Assembly: GCA_965261585.1 (NCBI GenBank)
Contig: CBDHDN010000076.1
Span: 1-50,950, forward strand
Length of the DNA stretch: 50,950 bases
Source of the DNA: CBDHDN01 sp965261585
GTDB taxonomy: Bacteria; Pseudomonadota; Alphaproteobacteria; UBA6615
Direction of reading: 5' to 3'
Below, in pieces: positions 24,049-33,376 of the stretch (position 1 is the first letter of the stretch; every line of letters begins with the position of its first letter). A program made the position numbers and the translations under genes. The notes below the pieces were generated by a model, which saw only the letters and a list, made by a program, of their open reading frames with translations, ran no database searches and was not told where the DNA came from.

Positions 24049-25278
24049 CTAGGCCGTTGCCTCGGGATCGAACAGCTGTTTGTGGGTGTCCAGTGCGTAG
24101 CGGTCGGTCATGCCGGCGATGTAGTCGGCGACGACCCGGGCACGCCCGGCATCGTCCTTCTGCTCGGCGCGGCCACGCCACTCCGTCGGCAGCAGTTGGG
24201 GTTCGGCAAGGAACAGGTCAAACAACGCGGTAACGACGCGCCGCGCCTTGCTCGACATGCGGTTGACCCGATGGTGCCGATACATGCGCTTGAACAGGAA
24301 CGCCTTGAGCGCCCGGTCGGCCGTCCGCACGGCGGCGGAGAACGCGGCGACCGGCCGGTCGAGCCGCCGCACGGCATCGGCCGAGCGCGCATCGCTCTCG
24401 CCGAGCCGGCGCCGCGTCTCATCGATCAGGTCATTGACCAGGGCGTCGATGATGCGGCGCACGCCCTCGTGGACCAGGCGCCCGCGCTCGATCCCGGGGT
24501 GGGCGATGGCGACCCGGCCGAAGGCCTCGCGGACCAGCGGCAGGCCGGCGAAATCGTCGATATCGAACAGGCCCGCCCGCAGCCCGTCGTCGATGTCATG
24601 GGCGTTGTAGGCGATGTCGTCGGCGAGCGCCGCGACCTGCGCCTCGGCGCTGGGAAAGGTCTGCAGCTCCAGGTCGTGGCCGGCGACGTACTCCTGGATC
24701 GCCAGGGGCACCGGGTCGTCACCACGGCGCAGCGGCCCGGTCAACGGGCCGTTGTGCTTGACCACGCCCTCCAGCGTCTCCCAGGTCAGGTTGAGCCCGT
24801 CGAACGCGGCATAGCGGCGCTCCAGCTTCGTCAGGATGCGCAGCGTCTGGGCGTTGTGGTCGAAGCCGCCGTAGTCGGCCATCGCCTCGGCCAGCGCCTC
24901 TTCGCCGGCGTGGCCGAACGGCGTGTGGCCGAAATCGTGGGCCAGCGCCAGCGCCTCGGCCAGGTCCTCGTTGAGGCCGAGGGCGCGGCTGACCGAGCGG
25001 GCGATCTGCGATACCTCCAGGCTGTGGGTCAGCCGCGTCCGGTAGTAGTCGCCCTCGTGATAGACGAACACCTGGGTCTTGTGCTTGAGCCGGCGGAACG
25101 CGCCGGCATGGATGACGCGGTCGCGGTCGCGCTGGAAGGGCGTGCGGGTCGTGCTCTCGGGCTCGGCAAACAAGCGGCCGCGGCTCGCCTCGGGCGCACA
25201 GGCATAAGGCGCCAGGACCGGCCCGTAGGGCAAGTCGGGGCTCGGCCGAATCGCCGCCGCCACTTGTGGTTTCGGCAT
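24049..25278 (-). CDS. dgt: Deoxyguanosinetriphosphate triphosphohydrolase-like protein
   Basis: 409 residues. The HD-domain motifs are RLTHSLEVSQIARSVSRALG, ALAHDFGHTPFGHAGEEALA and a later Asp in DDIAYNAHDIDDGLRAG. The family converts dNTPs to nucleosides and triphosphate. The N-terminal GRLFAEPESTTRTPFQRDRD segment is typical of the alphaproteobacterial type. It is divergent from erpA, the usual arrangement. Confidence 0.95.
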   Translation of the reverse strand: MPKPQVAAAIRPSPDLPYGPVLAPYACAPEASRGRLFAEPESTTRTPFQRDRDRVIHAGAFRRLKHKTQVFVYHEGDYYRTRLTHSLEVSQIARSVSRALGLNEDLAEALALAHDFGHTPFGHAGEEALAEAMADYGGFDHNAQTLRILTKLERRYAAFDGLNLTWETLEGVVKHNGPLTGPLRRGDDPVPLAIQEYVAGHDLELQTFPSAEAQVAALADDIAYNAHDIDDGLRAGLFDIDDFAGLPLVREAFGRVAIAHPGIERGRLVHEGVRRIIDALVNDLIDETRRRLGESDARSADAVRRLDRPVAAFSAAVRTADRALKAFLFKRMYRHHRVNRMSSKARRVVTALFDLFLAEPQLLPTEWRGRAEQKDDAGRARVVADYIAGMTDRYALDTHKQLFDPEATA

Positions 25279-25320
25279 GGCTGGACAGTACGGCCCGGCT
25301 GGACGATTGCAACGCTAAAA

Positions 25321-25348
25321 TTGACAAGTATTCCAGTACGCTTACATA
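25321..25348 (+). promoter_or_regulatory. Promoter candidate for erpA
   Basis: A perfect -35 TTGACA at 25321-25326 is followed after 16 bases by TACATA, a weak -10. It lies in the dgt-erpA divergent spacer, pointing toward erpA. Confidence 0.4.
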
Positions 25349-25406
25349 GCGATTTGACTCGACAACGGCTATGATGGTTGAGCCCGGTGGAAGCCCAGTG
25401 AGTGCC

Positions 25407-25784
25407 ATGACGGATACGACCACGAACGACCCCAACGCGACGCAACCGGCCGCGGCCCGGGAGCTTGCGGTGACGCCGGGTGCCGCGGCGCGGATCGCCG
25501 AGATGATCGCGGCGGAGGGCCAAGGCGGCCTGATGCTGCGGGTCTTCGTCTCCGGCGGCGGCTGCTCGGGCTTCCAGTACGGCTTCAGCTTCGACGATAC
25601 GAGGAACGAGGACGACCACGTCTTCGCCCGCGACGGCGTCAGCGTCGTCGTCGACGACACGTCCCTCGACCTGCTGGCCGGCTCCGAGGTCGACTGGGTC
25701 GAGACCCTGGGCGCCGCGTCGTTCCAGATCCGCAACCCCAACGCCACCTCGTCGTGCGGCTGCGGCGCCTCGTTCTCCGTTTAG
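25407..25784 (+). CDS. erpA: Iron-sulfur cluster insertion protein ErpA
   Basis: About 125 residues of A-type carrier. The cluster ligands are Cys in VSGGGCSGFQYGF and the CGC pair in NATSSCGCGASF near the C-terminus. It passes [4Fe-4S] clusters to apoproteins. I start at the ATG of MTDTTTND; a GTG nine bases earlier has a better GGTGGA site at six bases and is a fair alternative. Its stop overlaps the stop of the convergent hypothetical gene. Confidence 0.93.
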   Translation: MTDTTTNDPNATQPAAARELAVTPGAAARIAEMIAAEGQGGLMLRVFVSGGGCSGFQYGFSFDDTRNEDDHVFARDGVSVVVDDTSLDLLAGSEVDWVETLGAASFQIRNPNATSSCGCGASFSV

Positions 25785-26253
25785 GCCCGGTCGGTCGCCG
25801 GCAGCCGCTGCTCGTCCGTGAGGACCGGCGCCGCCCGCAGCACCTGTGAATAGCCGCTGGCGCCGAACGTGATTTCACTGCCCTGGGGCATATTGAGCTC
25901 GATCCGCCAGCGATAATATTGCCGCTTGGAGCCGAACGTCCGACCGGCCACCGGCGTCCGCGAGATGGCGGCGATCGACAGCTCGTTCATGTTCCTTTGG
26001 TGGCCGCTGTTGCCGAAATCCACGGCGAGCCGTACGTCGGTGACGTCGCGAAACGTCAGCGTCGCCGGCGCGACCCGAAACGTCACGCTGCCGGCGTCGC
26101 CGCAAACCCACTGACGATGTGATCGATGTCGAGGACGAGCTCGCTGTGCCATTCGTCCCGGGTCGGATCGCCGACCGCGAAGCGGATGCCATAGACGATG
26201 TTGTCGTGCCACGAGGTGGCGTCGAAATCGGCCTCGGACGTCGCGTCTTCCAT
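25781..26253 (-). pseudogene. Conserved hypothetical protein, frameshifted
   Basis: The first frame reads MEDATSEADFDATSWHDN, then SELVLDIDHIV. A second frame continues QWVCGDAGSVTFRVAPATL, then FRDVTDVRLAVDF, SKRQYYRWRIELNMP and GSEITFGASGY. Together they match a small alphaproteobacterial family of unknown function in which DIDxIVxW precedes the FRVAPATLTF segment. One missing base near 26115, between GTC and AGTGG, would explain the break. It converges on erpA and is divergent from xthA. Confidence 0.6.
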
Positions 26254-26311
26254 GGCGCCAGTGTCGAGGCTATGTCTATGCGAAACCGTAAGCCGTTTGG
26301 GGGAGGGGCTG

Positions 26312-27109
26312 GTGAAGATCGCCACGTGGAACGTCAACTCGATCAAGGTGCGCTTGCCGAACCTGGAGGCGTGGCTGGGCGAGGCGGCGCCCGACGTCGT
26401 CCTGCTGCAGGAGACCAAGGCGACCGACGAGACCTTCCCGCGGGCCGAGATCGAGGCGCTGGGCTACAACGTCGCGGTGCACGGCCAGCGGACCTACAAC
26501 GGCGTCGCCATCCTGTCGAAGCTGCCGCTGACCGACGTCCGGACCGGACTGCCCGGCGACGCCGGCGACGAGCAGGCGCGCTATCTGGAGGCCTGGGTCG
26601 ATGCCGGTGCCGCCGGCGGTGTCCGCGTCGCCTCGATCTACCTGCCCAACGGCAACCCGATCGACACCGACAAGTTCGCCTACAAGCTGGCCTGGATGGA
26701 CCGGCTGGTCGCCCATGCCGAACGCCTGTTGCCGGCGGAGGAGCCGTTTGTCCTGGGCGGCGACTACAACGTGGCCCCGCGCGACGTCGACCTGTTCGAC
26801 GCCGAGGCCTTCGTCGGCGATGCCATTACCCAGCCTCAGACGCGGGCGCGCTATCGCACTCTGGCGAATTTGGGTCTCACCGAGGCCTGGCTGGCGCTGC
26901 ACGGCGACGAGGGGCACCGCTACAGCTTCTGGGACTATCAGGCCGGCGCCTGGCAGCGCGACCGCGGCGTGCGCATCGATTTGCTGCTGCTGTCGCCGCA
27001 GGCCACCGACCGGCTGACCGCGTGCGAGATCGACAAGGGCCCGCGCGGCCAGCAGAAGGCCTCGGACCACACGCCGGTCTGGTGCACCCTGCGCAACGGC
27101 GCCGACTAG
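26312..27109 (+). CDS. xthA: Exodeoxyribonuclease III
   Basis: 265 residues starting KIATWNVNSIKVRLPNLEAW from a GTG preceded by GGGGAGGGG. Metal and catalytic residues are in LLQETKATDE, ASIYLPNGNP, LGGDYNVAPRDVDLF and KASDHTPVWCTL. It acts as AP endonuclease and 3'-5' exonuclease in base excision repair. Its TAG stop is part of a CTAG at which an IS5-type element inserted; the stop is preserved. Confidence 0.96.
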   Translation: MKIATWNVNSIKVRLPNLEAWLGEAAPDVVLLQETKATDETFPRAEIEALGYNVAVHGQRTYNGVAILSKLPLTDVRTGLPGDAGDEQARYLEAWVDAGAAGGVRVASIYLPNGNPIDTDKFAYKLAWMDRLVAHAERLLPAEEPFVLGGDYNVAPRDVDLFDAEAFVGDAITQPQTRARYRTLANLGLTEAWLALHGDEGHRYSFWDYQAGAWQRDRGVRIDLLLLSPQATDRLTACEIDKGPRGQQKASDHTPVWCTLRNGAD

Positions 27110-27946
27110 GTTCTGTACCCATAAAGGGGATTCCCCTTTTCGGGCGGATGTGATTCAAGCTCCCGAACTGCGGGAGCTATCAAATGGCACGTTTCGATCT
27201 GAGCGATCGGGAGTGGGCGATGATCGCGCCGCTGCTTTCGAACAAACCACGCGGCGTTGCACGGGTGGACGACCGGCGCGTGGTGAACGGCATCTTCTAC
27301 ATCCTGCGGACCGGCTCGCCGTGGCGCGATCTGCCGGAGCGCTATGGCCCCTACACGACCGTCTACAACCGCTTCAACCGCTGGGCCAAGGCCGGCGTGT
27401 GGCTGCGTGTTTTCGAGACATTGGCCGCGCAATCGCCGGATTCGCTTCATCTGATCGATACCTCGATCGTGCGTGCGCACCAGCACGCGGCGGGCGGAAA
27501 AAAGGGGGCCCGGATCACGCCATTGGCCGTTCTCGTGGCGGACTGAGCACCAAGATCCACACCGTGGTCGACGCTCGCGGCCTGCCGCTGCGCTTCCTGG
27601 TCAGCCCCGGCTAGGCTCTGACAAGGCCGGCGTCCCAGCGCTGCTCAACGGGCTCGCACCGGCACGCCACACCGTCGCCGACCGCGGCTACGACGCCAAG
27701 GCCATCGTCGAGATGATCGCCGGCCACGGCTCCGAGGCGCATATCCCGACCCAACGAGGCCGCAAGATCCAACGCTCGGTCGACCCCGAACTCTACCGCC
27801 AACGCAACCTTGTCGAGCGCTTCTTCAACAAGATCAAACACTTCCGCCGGATCGCCACGCGCTACGACAAACTCGCTCGAAACTTCCTCGCCGCCATTGC
27901 AATCGCATCGATCCGGCTCTGGCTCAGGCATTATGAGTCCACGACC
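27109..27946 (+). mobile_element. IS5-family (IS427-like) insertion sequence, degenerate
   Basis: This 838-bp element starts GGTTCTGTACCCATAAAG and its other end, read inward, starts GGTCGTGGACTCATAATG, so the ends are imperfect inverted repeats. Both flanks carry CTAG, consistent with the TA duplication within YTAR targets known for the IS427 group. The transposase is broken by frame changes. It sits exactly at the shared stop codons of xthA and the convergent gene. Confidence 0.85.
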
Positions 27947-27949
27947 TAG
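27184..27949 (+). pseudogene. IS5-type transposase, frameshifted
   Basis: The first frame reads MARFDLSDREWAMIAPLL, then LRTGSPWRDLPERYGPYTTV and SLHLIDTSIVRAHQHAAGG. A second frame carries AIGRSRGGLSTKIHTVVDAR and GLPLRFLVSPG followed by TAG. A third holds HTVADRGYDAKAIVEMIA and NLVERFFNKIKHFRRIATRY. Breaks lie near 27505 and 27615. DDE residues exist in the separate parts (DTS, DRGYD, ERFF). IS5-group genes sometimes use one programmed shift, but two breaks plus a stop argue for decay or error. The final TAG is supplied by the target site. Confidence 0.8.
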
Positions 27950-28681
27950 CCCGCGTCCATCTTATCCAGCAGACGGCGGGCGTCCTGGCGCGTGCATTCG
28001 CAGCGGGCGCCGTCCTTGCACGGCCTGAGCGCCAGCTCGGCATGCGCGCGGGCGACCGTGGCGTGCCTGGCGGGGTCGAGATCCCACAGGCTTTTGGCGA
28101 ACAGGTAGTGCGCCGAGCGCGGGTCGGGGTCGAGTTCGAAGACCCGGTCGAAGTTGGCCAGCGCCTCGGCCTCGGTGGCGTCGATGTAGTGGCCGCGGCC
28201 GGCGGCCAGCAGGCCGAGCTGCAGGCTGCCGAGCCCGAGATTAGGGCTCCGGATTGTCGGGGTCGAGCGTCTTGGCCATGTCGAAGGCATCGTGCAGCGA
28301 CACGATCTCGCTTTGCAGCCGTCCGGTAACCCACAGCCAGCCGGACCGGCCGATATCGCGCAGGCGGCCGCCCTTGTTGTGCGCGACCTGCAGCCATGCC
28401 TCGGCGTTCGCGGGGTCGCGGTCGCGGGCGCGCTCCGCCAGCACGAGGCCGGCGTCGTAGAGCGCGCGCTCGTACTGACCGCAGTCGGCCTGGCCGGAAT
28501 AGGTCCGCGCCGCGAGGATGAGGCCCTCGACCGTGTCGAGGCGGATCGCCAGGTCCCGCGCCGCTTCGAACTTGCCCTCGGCAAAGAACTGCTGGGCGGT
28601 TGCCAGGTCGTCGGCACGCGCCGCCGGTTGCCAGGCGGCAGCGATGGCCAGCGCTAAGCCTGCAGCGACGACGTGCTTCAT
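27946..28681 (-). pseudogene. Secreted TPR-like protein, frameshifted
   Basis: MKHVVAAGLALAIAAAW ending ARA is a signal peptide. Helical repeat segments follow: FFAEGKFEAARDLAIRLD, YERALYDAGLVLAERARDRD and AEAWLQVAHNKGGRLRDIGR. The first frame ends at DPDNPEP. The next continues NLGLGSLQLGLLAAGRGHYI, DATEAEALANFDRVFELD and QDARRLLDKMDAG. One extra base near 28247 explains the break. The stop TAG lies in the CTAG shared with the IS5 element. No specific function known. Confidence 0.65.
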
Positions 28682-28871
28682 GACCGACCGAGGTGCCTCG
28701 ATGTCGGCTGCGGGGAGGGCCGAGTTAAAGTCGGGCGGCGTTCAAATGCAACTCGCATGTTCGGGCGCGGTGGCCCCACCCTTCGTTCCTCGGCAGGCTC
28801 GGGATGAGGAAGCTCACGGTGGCCTCATTCTCATGGGTGACTTGTCGAGTGCAGGAGGGATCGGGACAAAG

Positions 28872-28903
28872 CCTCATGCTGAGCCTGTCGAAGCATGCGG
28901 GCC
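28872..28903. repeat. Palindromic intergenic repeat, family 1, copy B
   Basis: This shares CCTCATGCTGAGC.TGTCGAAGCATG with copy C and lies at the 3' end of tctE. It supplies the last residues (HASTGSA) and the stop codon of the kinase frame. Confidence 0.7.
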
Positions 28904-30379
28904 GGGTGCGCTGTCGCCCCCATGGGCAGCCAGGGGAAACGCGACGCGCACGTTCAGGCCGCGGCCGCCCTCCCCCTCCCCCAGCGTGACGGTGCCGCCG
29001 TGGCTCTCGGCGACCTCACGGACGATGGCCAGGCCGAGGCCGCAGCCTTCGGTCGGGGCGCCGGGCAGGCGATAGAAACGCTCGAAGACGCGGGCCCGCG
29101 CCGCGGCCGGGATGCCGGGGCCATCGTCCTCGACCTCCAGGACGACCGCGTCGCCCGCGCCGCGCACGCGCAGGGTGACGCGCGCGCCCGTGGGGCAGTA
29201 GCGCAGGGCGTTGTCGACCAGATTGCGCACGAGCTCCTCGATCAGCGTCGGGTCGCCGATCAGCGAGCTGCACTCCGCCGCACATTCGAAACCGAGATCG
29301 ATGCCGCGCTGCATGGCGTCGCCGACGCGGTCGGCGGCGACCCGACGGCCGATCGCGCCGAGGTCGACCGGCTCGCTCGGCAACGTCGCCCCGGCGCCGT
29401 TGGCGACACGCGCCAGGCTGAGCAGCTGGTTGGCGAGGCGGCTGGTCCGTCGGGTGCTGGCATGAACGCGCGTCAGCTCGCTACGCACGGCTTGGGGATC
29501 GTCCTCGCGCAGTGCCAGCTCCGTCTGGGTCTTCAGGGCGGCAAGCGGCGTGCGCAGCTGGTGCGAAGCGTCGGCAACGAAGCGCTGCATGGCGTCGATG
29601 TTGGTGCCGAGTCGGCCGAGCAGCTGGTTGATCACACCGACGAGGTGGCGCACCTCGCTCGGCACCTCCTGCTCGAGCGGGCTCAGATCGGTGCGCGAGC
29701 GCGCCCGGATCGCGCCCTCCAACCGGGCCAGCGGCGCCAGGCCGCGGCTGATCGCGAACCAGCCGACCAGCGCGACCACGGCCAGGAGCAACGCGAACCG
29801 CGTTGCCGAGCCGACGACCAGCTCACGCGTTAGACGGTCGCGCTCGCCGCGCGTCTGTGCCACCTGAACGAGGAACATGCCGCTGACCCCGGCCTCGGAG
29901 ACGCGGCGCGGCAGGATCGCGACCCGCACCTGCTCGCCGCGATAGGCGGCGTCGTAGAAGACCGGCTCGTCGGCGGCGAGGCCGTTTTCGAGGGGCAGCA
30001 CCGGCAGATCGCTATAGCCCGTGACGAACGTCTCGCCGGGACCTGTGACGCGGTAGAAGACGCGGTCCTGGGCGGTCGAGGACAGCATCTCCAGCGCGAC
30101 ATAGGGCAGGTCGACGTCGAGCTCGCCGCCCTCGACGACGACACGGTCGGCGATGGCCAGCGCCGAGGCCAGCAGCAGGCGGTCATAGGCACTGTCGGCC
30201 GCGTCGCGGGCGCGCACGAACGCCTCCGTTCAGAACTTGCTCGGAACGAATAATGTCTGGCCGGCCGCGTCGCGGGCGCGCACGAACGCCTCCACCAGCA
30301 TGACCGCCGACAGCACGAGCAGCGGCAGCACGAGCCAGGCCAGCAGACGGCGCCTGAGGGACCAGCTGCGGACGCTCAT
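28874..30379 (-). pseudogene. tctE: TctE-type sensor histidine kinase with an internal stop
   Basis: The true start is an ATG overlapping the tctD stop: MSVRSWSLRRRLLAWLVLPL followed by the first span. A 66-bp insertion with partial duplication (around 30228-30293) adds an in-frame TGA soon after. The rest reads on intact. A periplasmic TctE_N-like domain is followed by a second span (LLLAVVALVGWFAISRG), a HAMP-like region, the H-box FVADASHQLRTPLAALKTQ, the N-box LVRNLVDNALRYCP, and VEDDGPGIP and GCGLGLAIV. Without the insertion it would be about 480 residues. A product restarted at 30217 would lack the first span and probably not sense properly. Confidence 0.8.
30196..30293 (-). repeat. 32-bp direct duplication flanking a 34-bp insert in tctE
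   Basis: The same 32 bases occur at 30196-30227 and 30262-30293, an offset of 66. The unique 34 bases between them encode QTLFVPSKF followed by TGA. The offset is a multiple of three, so the frame is kept but a stop is introduced. It looks like a small insertion with duplication, or a footprint. Confidence 0.8.
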
Positions 30380-31041
30380 TCGCCCTCGAGCATGTAGCCG
30401 AGGCCGCGCACGGTGCGGATCGAAATGTCGGCCGGACCCAGGCGGCGACGCAGGCGATGGATGTAAAGCTCGATCGCGTTCGGGCCGGCGGGCTCGTCGA
30501 AGCCGAACAGCTAGTCGGCGATCTGCTCCTTGCTGACGACGCGGCCGATGTTGGCGAGCAGGATCTCCAACAGACTGAGCTCGCGCCGCGGCAGCTCCAG
30601 GGGCTCACCGCCAAGCGTGACGCGACGGCCGACCGTGTCGAGGGTCAGCGCGCCATGCACGATGTCCGGCGAGCCGCCGCCCTGGCCGCGCCGCAGCAGG
30701 GCGCGGACGCGCGCCTCCAACTCACTGAGCTCGAACGGCTTCGTCAGATAGTCGTCGGCGCCATGATCGAGGCCCCTCACCCGCTGCTCAAGGCCGCCGC
30801 GGGCGGACAGCACGAGTACCGGCGTGCGGTCCGCCCGGGCCCGCAGGCGGCGCAGGACTTCCAGGCCGTCCAGCTTCGGCAGCGTCAAATCGAGGATCAC
30901 CAGGTCATAGGCCTGGGTCGCCAGCACGCCGTCGGCCTCCTCGCCATCGGCGATCCAATCGGCGGCATAGCCCGTTTGCTTCAACCCGCGCAGCACGCCG
31001 TCGGCCAGTCCGCTATCGTCTTCGACCAAGAGAACCCGCAT
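30376..31041 (-). pseudogene. tctD: TctD-type response regulator with an in-frame TAG
   Basis: An OmpR/PhoB-type regulator. The receiver starts MRVLLVEDDSGLADGVLRGL, with the phospho-acceptor Asp in YDLVILDLTLPKLDGLEV and the conserved Lys in DDYLTKPFELSELEARVR. The winged-helix domain begins near IVHGALTLDTVGRRVTL. A TAG at 30511-30513 follows VSKEQIAD; the same frame then continues LFGFDEPAGPNAIELYIHRL and IRTVRGLGYMLEGE. The recognition helix lies beyond the stop, so the truncated product should not bind DNA. CAG-to-TAG is the simplest change. The end overlaps tctE by ATGA. Confidence 0.8.
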
Positions 31042-31233
31042 CGACTACTCCATCCGGACATGATAGCGGCAATCGCTGCCAGGACCCAGAAGTGGTACAA
31101 TCTTGAAAGGTTGATGACAGGTTCGCCGCGTATGTTGACAGCAAGTGAATTTGTAGACTCAGCCTGAGCGCGCCAAATCTTGGCGAAGAGCAAGGGCCTG
31201 AAGGCCCAAGTCAGGTTGACGGGGAGGAATCGC

Positions 31234-32331
31234 TTGCGCCTCACGTGCGCTCTGTTCGCCTTGCTGCTGCTGCCGTTGGCAGCCCGCGCCGAGGTCGTGC
31301 AGTACCCCGCCCCGGCCGGTGAGGCGGCCCCCACCGACACACTGGTCATCTACAGCACGACCGACATCGCCCAGGCGGAGCCGCTGATCACCGGCTATCA
31401 GCGCGCCCATCGCGGCACCGCCGTCACGTATCACGAGCTCAACAGCCTCGAGCTCTACGACCGCTACCTCGAGGAGACCCGGGCTGCCGCCGCTACCGCC
31501 GATTTGATGCTCAGCTCGGCCATGGACCTGCAGATCAAGCTAGTCAACGACGGCTACGCCCTGCGCTATGCGCCGCCGGCCAGCGACGAGCTGCCGGCCT
31601 GGGCGAACTGGCGCGACGAGGCGTTCGGTTTCACGTTCGAGCCGGCGGTGATCGTCTACAACAAGGCGCTGGTGCCCGAGGCCGAGGTGCCGCACAGCCG
31701 GTTCGACCTGATCCGGCTGCTGGAAGAGAAGCCCGAGGCGTATTTCGGCAAGATCGCGACATATGATCCCGAACGCAGCGGCCTTGGCTTCCTGCTGGCG
31801 ACCCAGGATTCGAAACAGTCCCAGTCGATCTGGCACCTGGCCTCGCGCTTCGGCGTGAGCGGCGTCAAGCTGTACTCCAACACCGCGGCGATCCTCGACC
31901 GCATCGCCTCCGGCCAGTTCCTGATCGGCTACAACCTGGTCGGCTCCTACGCCCTGGCGCGCGCCGGCGCCAATCCCGACATCGGCATCATCCTGCCGTC
32001 GGACTACACACTGGTTACCTCGCGCATCGCGTTCATTCCGAAGAACGCGCGAAACACGGCGGCCGCACGGGCGTTCATGGATTTCCTGCTGTCCGTGCCG
32101 GGACAGGAGATCATCGCCACCGAGTCCCGGCTCTATTCGATCCACCCGCGGGTCACCGGCGACGTCACGGCCGCCGCCCTGCGGGCGCGGCCGGACGCGA
32201 ACCTGCGGCCGATCCGGATCGGCCCGGGGCTGCTGGTGTTCCTCGACCAAGTCAAGCGGCAGAAGTTTCTGCGCGACTGGCATCGTGCCCTGGGCGGGCG
32301 ACTGCCCCAGGGCGTCAATCCTGACGGCTAA
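31234..32331 (+). CDS. Periplasmic ABC-type substrate-binding protein, FbpA-like
   Basis: 365 residues. I start at TTG because GGGGAGG lies six bases upstream and the product then begins with a clean signal peptide (MRLTCALFALLLLPLAARA). The mature part has the type II binding fold: LVIYSTTDIAQAEPLITGYQ, TYHELNSLELYDRYLEETRA, FEPAVIVYNKALVP and SRIAFIPKNARNTAAARAFM. No permease or ATPase is adjacent. It stands divergently from tctDE and just upstream of tctC. Similar proteins are often linked to TctDE-type systems, so it may present the ligand to the sensor instead of a transporter. Ligand unknown. Confidence 0.85.
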   Translation: MRLTCALFALLLLPLAARAEVVQYPAPAGEAAPTDTLVIYSTTDIAQAEPLITGYQRAHRGTAVTYHELNSLELYDRYLEETRAAAATADLMLSSAMDLQIKLVNDGYALRYAPPASDELPAWANWRDEAFGFTFEPAVIVYNKALVPEAEVPHSRFDLIRLLEEKPEAYFGKIATYDPERSGLGFLLATQDSKQSQSIWHLASRFGVSGVKLYSNTAAILDRIASGQFLIGYNLVGSYALARAGANPDIGIILPSDYTLVTSRIAFIPKNARNTAAARAFMDFLLSVPGQEIIATESRLYSIHPRVTGDVTAAALRARPDANLRPIRIGPGLLVFLDQVKRQKFLRDWHRALGGRLPQGVNPDG

Positions 32332-32367
32332 CCACCCCCGACAACCAACCACCAAAGGAGAATCGAT

Positions 32368-33357
32368 ATGCGAACCACCTTATCGCGGCGCCTGTTCATC
32401 GGCGCGGCCGCCGGGGCGACCCTGGCGATCGGCCTGGCCGGCGCCGGGCAGGCCCAGGAGATCGACCAGCTGCACTTCATAGCGCCGGGCGGCGTCGGTG
32501 GCGGCTGGGACGGCATCGCCCGCGGCACCGGCGAGGCGCTGACCACGTCGGGCCTCATCGGCAACGCCTCGTTCGAGAACATGTCGGGCGGCGGCGGCAA
32601 GGCCATCGCCTACATGATCGAGACCGCCGGCCAGCGCAAGACCACGCTGATGGCCAATTCGACGCCGATCATCATGCGCTCGCTCAGGGGCACCTTCCCG
32701 CAGTCGTTCCGCGACCTGACGCCGATCGCCGCCGTACAGGGCGACTTCGGCGCCTTCGCCGTGGCCGCCGACTCGCCGTTCCAGTCGTTCGCCGACGTGG
32801 CCGCGGCCTACGCGGCCGACCCGCGCTCGGTGAAGGTCGCCGGCGGCTCGGTCCGCGGCGGCATGGACCATCTGGTCGTCGCGCTGGCGTTCCAGGCGGC
32901 TGGCGCCGACCCCAACACCGTTGGCTATGTGCCCTACGACGCCGGCGGCGAGGCGCTTGCCGGGCTGCTGTCGGGCGAGACCCAGCTGCTGTCGAGCGGA
33001 CTTGGCGAGATGCTCGAGCAGCAGCGCGCCGGTCAGGTCCGCATCGTCGGCATCACGGCGTCGGAGCGTGTCGGCGACGCGCCGGACGTGCCGACCCTGA
33101 AGGAGCAGGGCTTCGACGTCGAGTTCGTCAACTGGCGCGGCTTCTTCGGCCCGCCCGGGCTGGCCGACGACGTCGCCGATTCCTACGCGGCGGTGCTCGA
33201 GGAAATGCACAAGACCGACGCCTGGGAAGCGGTGCGCGCGCGTAACGCGTGGATCAACATCTACCGTGGCCGGGCCGACTTCGTGGCCTTCCTGGAAGAG
33301 CAGGAAGTCGCCATGAAGGGCCTGTTCGACAAGCTCGGCATCGAGACCGTGCGGTAA
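32368..33357 (+). CDS. tctC: Tripartite tricarboxylate transporter substrate-binding protein TctC
   Basis: 329 residues. The leader contains LSRRLFIGAAAGATLAIGLA ending QAQE, a probable twin-arginine signal. The mature protein has the Bug/TctC fold: LHFIAPGGVGGGWDGIARGT, the typical PGGGWD-like loop, then GGSVRGGMDHLVVALAFQAA, VPYDAGGEALAGLLSGETQL and RIVGITASERVGDAPDVPTL. It captures tricarboxylates and delivers them to TctAB. A 160-bp spacer with a palindromic repeat separates it from tctB. Confidence 0.92.
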   Translation: MRTTLSRRLFIGAAAGATLAIGLAGAGQAQEIDQLHFIAPGGVGGGWDGIARGTGEALTTSGLIGNASFENMSGGGGKAIAYMIETAGQRKTTLMANSTPIIMRSLRGTFPQSFRDLTPIAAVQGDFGAFAVAADSPFQSFADVAAAYAADPRSVKVAGGSVRGGMDHLVVALAFQAAGADPNTVGYVPYDAGGEALAGLLSGETQLLSSGLGEMLEQQRAGQVRIVGITASERVGDAPDVPTLKEQGFDVEFVNWRGFFGPPGLADDVADSYAAVLEEMHKTDAWEAVRARNAWINIYRGRADFVAFLEEQEVAMKGLFDKLGIETVR

Positions 33358-33376
33358 TATCCGCTTCGAGCAACGT

